From an uncultured Lachnospiraceae bacterium (GTDB lineage Bacteria; Bacillota; Clostridia; Lachnospirales; Lachnospiraceae), in NCBI GenBank assembly GCA_946639085.1, contig CAMPBP010000115.1:1-5259 (forward strand): a stretch of 5,259 bases of DNA. The letters are read 5' to 3'. This document shows positions 1 to 5,229 of the stretch, one piece after another (position 1 is the first letter of the stretch; each line of letters begins with the position of its first letter). The position numbers were made by a program, and so were the translations under genes. The notes under the pieces are model-generated. The model saw only the letters and a program-made list of their open reading frames with translations. It searched no databases and was not told the origin of the DNA.

Positions 1-270
1 GAGAATGAAAGCCTTACCGTAAAGGTAACGCTCATGCCCGGCCACAAGATGAACTATCATTCCCACGAGCACCGCGACGAAGTCTGGACTGTCCTCGAAG
101 GCACCGGCTACGCCATCGTCGACGACGTCAAACGTCCCGTCAAACCCGGCGACGTCATCAACCTTCCCTGCGGCTGCAAGCACACCGTCATTGCCGATTC
201 GCTTCTTAAACTCATCGAAGTCCAGCTCGGCACGGATATAAGCGTGAAGGATAAGATTAAATATGAGTAG
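1..270 (+). CDS. C-terminal cupin domain of a mannose-6-phosphate isomerase / mannose-1-phosphate guanylyltransferase-like protein (5' truncated by window)
   Basis: The frame is open from base 1, so this is the 3' end of a longer gene; the first ATG at 34 lies inside the domain and is not a likely start. Cupin motif 1 is complete: G-x5-H-S-H-x4-E-x6-G in PGHKMNYHSHEHRDEVWTVL. Motif 2 (G-x5-P-x-G-x2-H) is in PGDVINLPCGCKH. The His/Glu residues are the usual metal ligands of the fold. The ending LLKLIEVQLGTDISVKDKIK matches the 'IEVQ-G' tail known from type II PMI/GMP (ManC/AlgA-like) proteins, which interconvert fructose-6-P and mannose-6-P and make GDP-mannose for surface polysaccharide. The missing N-terminal part decides whether a nucleotidyltransferase domain is present; a stand-alone cupin is the alternative. 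Codons here are strongly C-ending (GTC, GAC, ATC), unlike the next gene, with which it overlaps by 8 nt. Confidence 0.8.
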   Translation, partial: ENESLTVKVTLMPGHKMNYHSHEHRDEVWTVLEGTGYAIVDDVKRPVKPGDVINLPCGCKHTVIADSLLKLIEVQLGTDISVKDKIKYE

Positions 271-1141
271 AAAAAGGAACAGGTTTTTCGCAGCATTTAT
301 ATTGGCTTTAAATATCGTGTTTTGCCTTTCCCTGCCGCTTTATGCGGATATGGGACCGAAGCCCAGCGTGACGCTTAAAATAAAGAACGCGCCCGAAGGC
401 CGGTACGGTGTAGGTTTGCTTGTGAAAAAAAGCAATGGCTACAGAGATGAAAACCAAACCTACAGTAACGTGGAAGATATGAATCGGGCCATGTTCGATA
501 AGATGATGGCATATGAAGAAGACGGATGGAGCATAGCTTTTGCTCCGGGTCAGACTCCTTTTATAGGTTTTCCCAATGAATACGGTAACACAAGGAGCGA
601 GTTTAAATATACCTATTATGCACCGAGTCATTTTAAGATAATACTGGTCACGGGGGAAGACGGGGCCGAATACGTAAGTAACGAGATCGAAACGACGAGA
701 TATGAGGCTGCCTGCTATTATGATTTCGAAACGGGAGTGTTGGCAGAGGACCTTGAGCAATATGCGAAAGAGGACAAAAGCTATTTTCGTCGTTCTGTGG
801 CATTTTGTGTCGGTACATTAATTATGGAGGGATTGCTTCTTTTTGCATTTGGTCTGGCAAGTTGGCGTAACCTTCCCGTTTTTCTTATTGCCAACGTGCT
901 GACTCAGTTTTATCTTCACGCCACCTTATGGGGCAATTATAAAGCCCATGGCCAAGGCGGCTGGGGCAATCTCATAAGTTTTATGGGAAGCGAATTGCTG
1001 ATCGTGATCGTGGAAACCGTTCTTTATGCAATATTTATGAAGCAGGAAAACGGAAAGCACGGCCGGATCGTCGCTTACGGTATACTCGCCAATATATTGA
1101 GTTTGTTCGGCGGCCTGTTTGCTCAAACAATCATCCGATAA
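263..1141 (+). CDS. Exported-domain, four-helix membrane protein of unknown function
   Basis: I do not recognise a named family. The 292-residue product starts with a signal peptide: basic MSRKRNR, hydrophobic core about 8-26, probable cleavage after LYA at residue 28, giving a mature start DMGPKPS. I recall similar 'AD-GPKPS' starts in other clostridial membrane proteins, from memory only. Residues about 29-172 form an aromatic-rich, mostly polar domain expected outside the membrane. Four hydrophobic segments follow, at roughly 179-199, 203-223, 240-260 and 266-290, with a short Lys/Gln tip (MKQENGKHGR) between the last two. The ATG overlaps the end of the cupin gene (ATGAGTAG); GAAGG at 246-250 is a weak, distant ribosome site, so translational coupling is likely. 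No U-tailed hairpin follows the stop. A role in envelope sensing or a membrane complex would be a guess. Confidence 0.75.
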   Translation: MSRKRNRFFAAFILALNIVFCLSLPLYADMGPKPSVTLKIKNAPEGRYGVGLLVKKSNGYRDENQTYSNVEDMNRAMFDKMMAYEEDGWSIAFAPGQTPFIGFPNEYGNTRSEFKYTYYAPSHFKIILVTGEDGAEYVSNEIETTRYEAACYYDFETGVLAEDLEQYAKEDKSYFRRSVAFCVGTLIMEGLLLFAFGLASWRNLPVFLIANVLTQFYLHATLWGNYKAHGQGGWGNLISFMGSELLIVIVETVLYAIFMKQENGKHGRIVAYGILANILSLFGGLFAQTIIR

Positions 1142-1150
1142 AAAGGAAAT

Positions 1151-1261
1151 ATGAGAAAAACAGAATATTCGCATTTTTGTAATTTTTCGTTGCCCATCGC
1201 AATATATGATTACCTCACGAAACCAAAAACGGGATTGCGGGTTTCCAAGCATCTGCTATAA
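1151..1261 (+). CDS. Possible 36-residue small ORF (weak candidate)
   Basis: An ATG at 1151 is preceded by AAAGGA (1142-1147) at about 4 nt and opens a frame of 36 codons ending in TAA at 1259-1261. The product starts MRKTEYSHFCNF and ends RVSKHLL; it has no obvious membrane helix, cysteine pair or leader motif. It begins 9 nt after the membrane-protein stop, so it could be cotranslated with that gene. Its last codons overlap the -10 box of the XRE gene promoter. Either a small peptide gene or a chance frame in an intergenic region; length and composition do not separate these. Confidence 0.2.
   Translation: MRKTEYSHFCNFSLPIAIYDYLTKPKTGLRVSKHLL
1219..1245. promoter_or_regulatory. Imperfectly supported inverted repeat over the XRE gene -35 region
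   Basis: GAAACC (1219-1224) and GGTTTC (1240-1245) are 6-bp inverted arms separated by 15 bp, and the right arm abuts the candidate -35 hexamer. A small XRE regulator often represses its own promoter through such a site, but 6-bp arms can occur by chance and this one has no second copy in the window. Confidence 0.2.
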
Positions 1262-1262
1262 T
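1235..1262 (+). promoter_or_regulatory. Extended -10 promoter of the XRE regulator gene
   Basis: TTGCGG (1235-1240) and a perfect TATAAT (1257-1262) are separated by 16 bp, and TGC directly before the -10 box gives the extended -10 form TGnTATAAT. The predicted transcription start is near 1269, about 39 nt ahead of the ATG. AGAAAAGG (1294-1301) sits 6 nt before the start codon as ribosome binding site. Confidence 0.65.
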
Positions 1263-1307
1263 TACTCCGTTATCCCAGATTGTAAACGCAGAAAGAAAAG
1301 GTAATAT

Positions 1308-1658
1308 ATGACAATAAGTGAAAGAATATTTGAAAAACTTGCACACATAAATATGTCTCAGAAAGAGTTTTCGCAGAAGACCGGAATCGCGCAGAGCACC
1401 ATAAGCGAGTGGAAGAAAAAGAAGATCAATCCTTCCGCTGACAAGATAATGATCATCTGCAGCACTTTGGAGGTTACTCCCGAGTGGCTTTTGTCCGGAG
1501 TGGAAAGAAGCGGAACCAGAGGCAGAAAAACTTCTCTTTATGTTGTAGAAAAAAATTCCGAGATCGGAAAACTCATCGCAAACTATAACTTATTAAGAGA
1601 AAAATACCGTTACCAGATAAAAGGTTATATGGATGCATTAAAGAAAATGGCTGACTAA
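1308..1658 (+). CDS. XRE/Cro-CI family helix-turn-helix transcriptional regulator
   Basis: A 116-residue cytoplasmic DNA-binding protein. Residues about 5-64 form an HTH_3/XRE domain: MSQKEFSQKTGIAQSTISEW gives the positioning helix (17-24) and recognition helix (about 28-36), followed by a basic KKKK turn, the conserved PSADKI helix and the closing VTPEWLLSG. The remainder, about 65-116, has a basic linker (GTRGRK) and a helical tail (IGKLIANYNLLREKYR) that could mediate dimerisation. No peptidase, sugar or ligand-binding domain is present, so the signal it answers is unknown. It has its own promoter and terminator and is therefore a monocistronic unit. It may control itself, the membrane-protein gene upstream or the ABC operon downstream; the sequence does not decide this. 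Confidence 0.9.
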   Translation: MTISERIFEKLAHINMSQKEFSQKTGIAQSTISEWKKKKINPSADKIMIICSTLEVTPEWLLSGVERSGTRGRKTSLYVVEKNSEIGKLIANYNLLREKYRYQIKGYMDALKKMAD

Positions 1659-1670
1659 GCCATTTTTTTT
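1644..1670 (+). terminator. Intrinsic terminator of the XRE regulator gene
   Basis: AAAATGGCT (1644-1652) pairs perfectly with AGCCATTTT (1658-1666) around a 5-nt loop, and the T run continues to 1670. The left arm is made from the last codons (K-M-A) of the regulator, and the TAA stop lies in the loop and first base of the right arm, so coding end and terminator are merged. Confidence 0.85.
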
Positions 1671-1684
1671 ATGGGCAGCGAAAA

Positions 1685-1747
1685 TGACCCTAGGGGACGG
1701 TGGTGTTGGTTCAAAAAATGAACCAACACCACCGTCCCCTAGGGTCA
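1685..1747. repeat. Perfect 29-bp inverted repeat with A5 loop, REP-like palindromic element
   Basis: Bases 1685-1713 (starting TGACCCTAGG and ending GTTGGTTCA) are the exact reverse complement of 1719-1747, with AAAAA between them. Each arm also contains the self-complementary octamer CCCTAGGG (1688-1695 and 1737-1744). The element is GC-rich within an AT-rich gap. It lies downstream of a complete terminator and has no T tract on its right side, so it is not needed to end the XRE transcript. Dispersed palindromes of this type (REP/BIME-like, sometimes moved by IS200-type REP-associated tyrosine transposases) fit best; I recall clostridial repeats with an ACCGTCCCC core, from memory only. Alternatives are an attenuating or insulating hairpin. 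Confidence 0.8.
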
Positions 1748-1752
1748 AACAT

Positions 1753-1793
1753 CTTTATAATTGAAATTTTCATCTTTATATTTTCTTTATAAT
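1753..1793 (+). promoter_or_regulatory. Promoter region of the ABC/two-component operon with three phased CTTTATAAT-type repeats
   Basis: CTTTATAAT occurs at 1753-1761 and 1785-1793, with CTTTATATT at 1774-1782; the offsets are 21 and 11 bp, about two turns and one turn of the helix. The last copy contains TATAAT at 1788-1793, the best -10 box, predicting a start near 1800 and a leader of about 55 nt. No good -35 lies 16-18 bp upstream (TTGAAA at 1761-1766 is 21 bp away). This suggests an activator-dependent promoter. Phased direct repeats are the kind of site used by OmpR/PhoB-family regulators such as the one encoded by the last gene of the operon. The AT-rich context lowers confidence. Confidence 0.45.
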
Positions 1794-1855
1794 CTCTTGG
1801 CGATTCTTTAAACTTCGGTCCCTATACTTCAAAACAGAAACGGAGGAAAACACAG

Positions 1856-2767
1856 ATGACAAATTCAAATTACATTCTTGAAACACACACGCTGTCAAAA
1901 AAATACGGTGGCAAATGCGTGGTAGATAAAGTAGATCTTCACATTAAGAAAGGAGAGATTTACGGACTCATCGGGCCCAACGGCGCAGGCAAGACAACGA
2001 TCATGAAGATGGTCGCAGGACTGGCAAGTCCGAGTGAAGGCGAGATAAGCCTTTTCGCGGACAGCGAGAAAAAAGGCCGTATCGGAGCGCTCATCGAGGA
2101 GCCGGGCGTGATCGGAACGTTCAACGCGTTTGACAACATGAAACTTAAGGCATTGGCCATGGGCGTTTACGATAAGCAAAACATTCTGGATCTTTTGAAT
2201 CTTGTGGGACTTAAAAATGACAATAAGAAAACAAAGAACTATTCACTTGGTATGAAGCAAAGACTCGGAATCGCCATGGCGCTTCTCGGTCACCCCGATT
2301 TCCTTATCTTGGATGAGCCCATCAACGGCCTCGATCCTCTCGGAATCACCGAAATAAGAGAGCTCATCATGAAGATCAATAAAGAAGAAAACATCACCAT
2401 CATGATCTCCAGCCACATCCTTGAAGAGCTTAACAAAGTGGCAACATCATTCGGCATTATCAATCACGGCAGGCTCGTAAGAGAGCTAACCGAGAATGAG
2501 CTCAGGACCGAGAGCGAAGAGAAGATCGAGATAATCACAGATGACACCGGACTTGCAGTGTCAGTACTGGAGAAAGAAAGCATTACGAACTTCACCGTAG
2601 TTGATTCAAACAAGATCCATGTATATCAGGTGGCAACATCTGTAGCGGATCTTAACAAAAAGCTTGTAACCGCAGGCGTAAACGTAGAGGGTATCCACGT
2701 GATCGGATCATCTCTTGAGAATTTCTATCTTTCATGCGTAGATAACGGAGGAAACAAAAATGCTTAA
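1856..2767 (+). CDS. ABC transporter ATP-binding protein, BcrA/lantibiotic-immunity (LanF) type
   Basis: A 303-residue ATPase that should power the membrane partner encoded next. Seen motifs: Walker A GPNGAGKTT at 40-48, signature NYSLGMKQRLGIA with SLGM at 130-133, Walker B FLILDEP at 149-155 (catalytic E154), D-loop NGLD at 157-160, and H-loop SSH with H187. Where most ABC ATPases have a Q-loop, this one reads ALIEEPG (E81/E82), the E-loop described for lantibiotic immunity ATPases. Residues about 215-303 form the extra C-terminal domain typical of BcrA-like proteins of about 300 residues. The start is fixed by GGAGG (1842-1846), 9 nt ahead of the ATG. The 3' end overlaps the permease gene by 8 nt. 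Probable role: export or detoxification of a membrane-active peptide antibiotic; substrate unknown. A plain ABC-2 exporter of another substrate is the alternative. Confidence 0.9.
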   Translation: MTNSNYILETHTLSKKYGGKCVVDKVDLHIKKGEIYGLIGPNGAGKTTIMKMVAGLASPSEGEISLFADSEKKGRIGALIEEPGVIGTFNAFDNMKLKALAMGVYDKQNILDLLNLVGLKNDNKKTKNYSLGMKQRLGIAMALLGHPDFLILDEPINGLDPLGITEIRELIMKINKEENITIMISSHILEELNKVATSFGIINHGRLVRELTENELRTESEEKIEIITDDTGLAVSVLEKESITNFTVVDSNKIHVYQVATSVADLNKKLVTAGVNVEGIHVIGSSLENFYLSCVDNGGNKNA

Positions 2768-3602
2768 TCTTATAAAAATGAACATGTACAGACTCTTAAA
2801 GAGCAAAAACTTTATCGCACTTATAGTAATGATCGTGCTTGCATTCGCCATAACAAAAGTTCAGGTTTTGCTTGTAACCGGCATGGCATCAATAGAAACC
2901 GCTACGATAGACGGTGACGGTAATGTTGTATATGAAACGACCGAAACGGAAACAGAGGAAGTTGCCCCCGAATTTACGGTCATGGACCTGTTTACGGGCT
3001 TTGGCAACGAGATAGGCGCACTTTTTGTATCGATCTTCGCGATCGTATATTGCGAAAATGAAAGAAAGAACGGATTTGTAAAAAATCTGTCGGTGGCAAA
3101 GAAAGAAAAACCCCTTGTATTTGCGGCAAAACTGGCGCCGGTGGTGACCTTCACGGTTCTTTTGCAATTATGTATATTCCTTGGCACGTGGTTTGCCACC
3201 CTTACATTCAAAGGGATCCCTTTCGGCGATGTTGTGTCGGCCCTTAAATTCACCGGGATCGAAACCGTTCTCATTACCGCATTCGGAATGTTCTCAATGG
3301 CGCTTTACGAGCTTTTCAGAAAGAACGTACCCGCGATCATTTTCGGAACTTTCACTGCAATCGGTCTTACCGGCCAGATTGTTGCACTCATCCAGATGGG
3401 TCTTAACAAGCTCGGAATATTAAGCGACAGCTTTTGCGAAAAATTTATTCTCTCGGAATATTTCCTTTCCACCAGGATTGGCGCTCTCAGCGTAAGCGAT
3501 CTTTCAGGCGGCAAGGTTTCGTCGATCGTGATAGGTGCAATCGGACTTGCTCTTTACATTGTGGCAGGAATGACTTTGTACGGAAAGAAAGACGTTGTAT
3601 AA
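2760..3602 (+). CDS. ABC-2 type permease, lantibiotic/bacitracin-resistance (BcrB/LanE) like
   Basis: A 280-residue membrane protein forming the channel half of the transporter. Six hydrophobic segments are visible near 18-40, 84-99, 125-148, 166-184, 190-213 and 254-275. Between the first two lies an external loop (41-80) with an acidic, threonine-rich stretch ETTETETEEVAPE at 59-71. The cytoplasmic segment after the second helix, CENERKNGFVKNL (98-110), resembles the coupling region of ABC-2 permeases of this group. GGAGG (2747-2751) lies 8 nt before the ATG, inside the ATPase gene, and the genes overlap by 8 nt, so translation is coupled. LanFEG immunity transporters use two different permeases, whereas here only one is encoded; it probably acts as a homodimer, as proposed for BcrAB-type systems. 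Confidence 0.85.
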   Translation: MLNLIKMNMYRLLKSKNFIALIVMIVLAFAITKVQVLLVTGMASIETATIDGDGNVVYETTETETEEVAPEFTVMDLFTGFGNEIGALFVSIFAIVYCENERKNGFVKNLSVAKKEKPLVFAAKLAPVVTFTVLLQLCIFLGTWFATLTFKGIPFGDVVSALKFTGIETVLITAFGMFSMALYELFRKNVPAIIFGTFTAIGLTGQIVALIQMGLNKLGILSDSFCEKFILSEYFLSTRIGALSVSDLSGGKVSSIVIGAIGLALYIVAGMTLYGKKDVV

Positions 3603-3603
3603 T
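3576..3603 (+). promoter_or_regulatory. Possible internal promoter for the kinase and regulator genes
   Basis: A perfect TATAAT (3598-3603) overlaps the permease stop codon, with TTGTAC (3576-3581) 16 bp upstream as a weak -35 matching mainly at TTG. It would start transcription near 3610, about 25 nt before the kinase ATG. The kinase ribosome site is modest (GGAG at 3620-3623, 11 nt from the ATG). Basal, independent supply of kinase and regulator would make sense for an inducible resistance operon, but a chance TATAAT at codons V-V-stop is possible. Confidence 0.4.
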
Positions 3604-3634
3604 GGTCTAAAGAAAAAACGGAGCGTAAGCTTAA

Positions 3635-4549
3635 ATGAAACTGATCATCGTAATACTCACGCTTATATGCGCGATCTTAATCGGTGCTTTAATCCTTTAC
3701 AGGCGGCAGGTCAATTCGATCTGTCGCCAGCTTCGGGTTCACAGGCTTGAGGATTCATCCACCGAGATCTTCTTAGACCACATCCGCGGACCTTTCGGCA
3801 ACATCCAAAAAGAGCTGAATGAAGGCATAAAGAAAGAACTCGAAGAAAATGCGGCTGCTCAAAAAATGGAGACATCCAGAAAGCAGATGATCGCCAACAT
3901 GGCTCACGACATAAGGACTCCGCTCACCTCGGTCACGGGATATTTCCAGCTGTTAAACGAAACCGAAGACGCTGAAAAGCGCCGGGAGTACGTCGATATC
4001 ATTCACGGAAGGCTCGACGATCTGGAGACGATGCTCGACGATTTCTTTGCATATTCCGCGTCGGTGAGCGACGACAAGAAGTTTGAGATCGAAACGCTGA
4101 ACCTTACGAAGTTTTTAAGCGAATCGCTTTTTTTATATTACGATGCCATAGAGGCGAAGCTTGGATCGCCTAAGATCGAATATCCCGAGGACGACGTATA
4201 TGTTTACGCCGAAGCCTCATCGCTTAAAAGAGTGCTTCAAAACGTCATAAAGAATGCGATAACGCACGGCAATTCCGGCTTTAAGGTTTCAATCGAAAGA
4301 GACGAAAAGTCGGCAACGATAAGCGTTGAGAACATGACGGAAGAAAAACTTCCCGACAACTTAGACCTTGTATTTGACAGGACTTACAGAAGCGACCCCG
4401 CAAGAAGCAAGCTCGGAACGGGGCTTGGACTTTGCATAGCAAAAGAACTTACCGAAAGAATGGGCGGCAGCATAAAGGCGATCTCACCGCGCGAGAACAC
4501 TTTCGCCATCGTCATCACTTTAAAAACATCCGCCGGAGGAAACACCTGA
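3635..4549 (+). CDS. Sensor histidine kinase with one membrane helix and no extracellular sensor domain
   Basis: A 304-residue kinase expected to phosphorylate the regulator encoded next. A single N-terminal helix (about 3-22, directly after the Met) is followed by basic RRQ and a cytoplasmic linker, partly helical, to about 80. The dimerisation/phosphoacceptor domain holds NMAHDIRTPLTS with H91. The catalytic domain has an N box with N203 and N207 (NVIKNAITHG), an F-box-like VFDRTYRSD and G2 box GTGLGL (261-266). The G1 box is degenerate: where D-x-G-x-G is expected the protein reads VENMTEEKLPDN (231-242); similar N-for-D variants occur in kinases of peptide-antibiotic modules, as far as I recall. 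With almost no external residues it likely senses within the membrane or through the transporter. The 32-nt gap before it is the only gap in the operon, and its stop overlaps the regulator start by one base. Confidence 0.9.
   Translation: MKLIIVILTLICAILIGALILYRRQVNSICRQLRVHRLEDSSTEIFLDHIRGPFGNIQKELNEGIKKELEENAAAQKMETSRKQMIANMAHDIRTPLTSVTGYFQLLNETEDAEKRREYVDIIHGRLDDLETMLDDFFAYSASVSDDKKFEIETLNLTKFLSESLFLYYDAIEAKLGSPKIEYPEDDVYVYAEASSLKRVLQNVIKNAITHGNSGFKVSIERDEKSATISVENMTEEKLPDNLDLVFDRTYRSDPARSKLGTGLGLCIAKELTERMGGSIKAISPRENTFAIVITLKTSAGGNT
4535..4539 (+). promoter_or_regulatory. Ribosome binding site that sets the response regulator start
   Basis: GGAGG sits 9 nt before the ATG at 4549, inside the end of the kinase gene. 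It supports the TGATG stop/start overlap as the real start rather than the in-frame ATG at 4432, which would add 39 basic residues that merely translate the kinase G2 region in another frame. Confidence 0.8.
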
Positions 4550-5226
4550 TGGAAAAGATATTGATAATCGAAGACAACGATGAAATAAACAAGCTCTTAA
4601 GAGAAATGCTCGAGACCACCGGATACGAAGTAAAATCGGCTTTTTCGGGCCCCGAAGGATTTCTGTATTTCGATCAGGAAAACTATTCTCTTGTGCTTTT
4701 GGATCTCATGCTGCCCGGAATGAGCGGCGAGGAAGTGCTTAAAAAGATAAGAGAGAAGTCGACCGTACCCGTGATCGTCATCTCCGCAAAGAACGAGATC
4801 GAATCGAAGCTCGATCTTCTTGAAAACGGTGCGGACGACTACATCACAAAGCCCTTTGACGTAAGAGAAGTGAGAGCCCGTATCGAGCTTCAGCTTAAAA
4901 AGCACGGCTCCGCCGCAGGAAACGGCAACAAAATAGTTTTCGAGGAGCTTGTACTGGACAAAGAAAACAACACCCTCTTTGCAAACGACGCAGCCATTCC
5001 CCTTACAAAGATTGAATTTTCCATCATGGAGCTTTTAATGAAGCATCCCAACAAGATCTACAGCAAGCAGGAACTGTACGAGCTTGCCTGGGAAGATCAT
5101 TACATCGGCGAGGACAAGACCGTAAACGTCCACATCAGCAACATGCGTAAAAAGATCTCCGAGCACACCAAAGGCGAATACATCGATACCGTCTGGGGCA
5201 TCGGAGTGAGACTCAAAAAGGCATAA
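4549..5226 (+). CDS. OmpR/PhoB family response regulator
   Basis: A 225-residue DNA-binding regulator of normal family length when started at 4549 (MEKILIIEDND). The receiver domain, about 1-115, has the acidic pair E8/D9, phosphoacceptor D52 in LVLLDLMLPGMSG, the switch residue S79 in VIVISA and K101 in ITKPFD. A short Gly/Ala/Asn linker (120-127) leads to a winged-helix domain, about 128-224, with the recognition helix around KTVNVHISNMRKKI (190-203) and the closing wing DTVWGIGVRL. Its partner is the kinase upstream, with which it is translationally coupled. It most likely activates the ABC operon in response to the substrate; phased repeats at 1753-1793 are candidate targets. It is the last gene, followed within a few bases by a terminator. 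Confidence 0.93.
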   Translation: MEKILIIEDNDEINKLLREMLETTGYEVKSAFSGPEGFLYFDQENYSLVLLDLMLPGMSGEEVLKKIREKSTVPVIVISAKNEIESKLDLLENGADDYITKPFDVREVRARIELQLKKHGSAAGNGNKIVFEELVLDKENNTLFANDAAIPLTKIEFSIMELLMKHPNKIYSKQELYELAWEDHYIGEDKTVNVHISNMRKKISEHTKGEYIDTVWGIGVRLKKA

Positions 5227-5229
5227 AAA

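Noticed and set aside
34..270. Stand-alone 78-residue cupin starting at 34
   Set aside because: The frame is open upstream to base 1 with cupin-like sequence (SLTVKVTLMPG), and no ribosome site precedes 34, so it is a truncated longer gene.
308..760. 150-residue reading frame on the minus strand
   Set aside because: It lies wholly opposite the signal-peptide membrane protein, has no ribosome site and no recognisable motif.
1671..1721. Short ATG frame running into the palindrome
   Set aside because: Only 16 codons, no ribosome site, inside the terminator tail and repeat arm.
1685..1747. Palindrome as the XRE gene terminator or a CRISPR-like repeat
   Set aside because: A complete terminator ends at 1670, no T tract follows the right arm, and there is only one unit with no spacer series.
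1762..1772. TGAAATTTTCA palindrome in the operon promoter
   Set aside because: Eleven AT-rich bases of this type are expected by chance in such a region and no second copy was seen.
2861..3274. Minus-strand frames opposite the permease gene
   Set aside because: Low-complexity Ser/Val/Thr content mirrors the permease codons, and the permease frame has clear membrane helices and a strong ribosome site.
4432..4548. Longer response regulator starting at the ATG at 4432
   Set aside because: The added 39 residues are a basic, His/Arg-rich frame-shifted reading of the kinase C-terminus; receiver domains start at MEKILIIEDN, and GGAGG at 4535-4539 serves the ATG at 4549.
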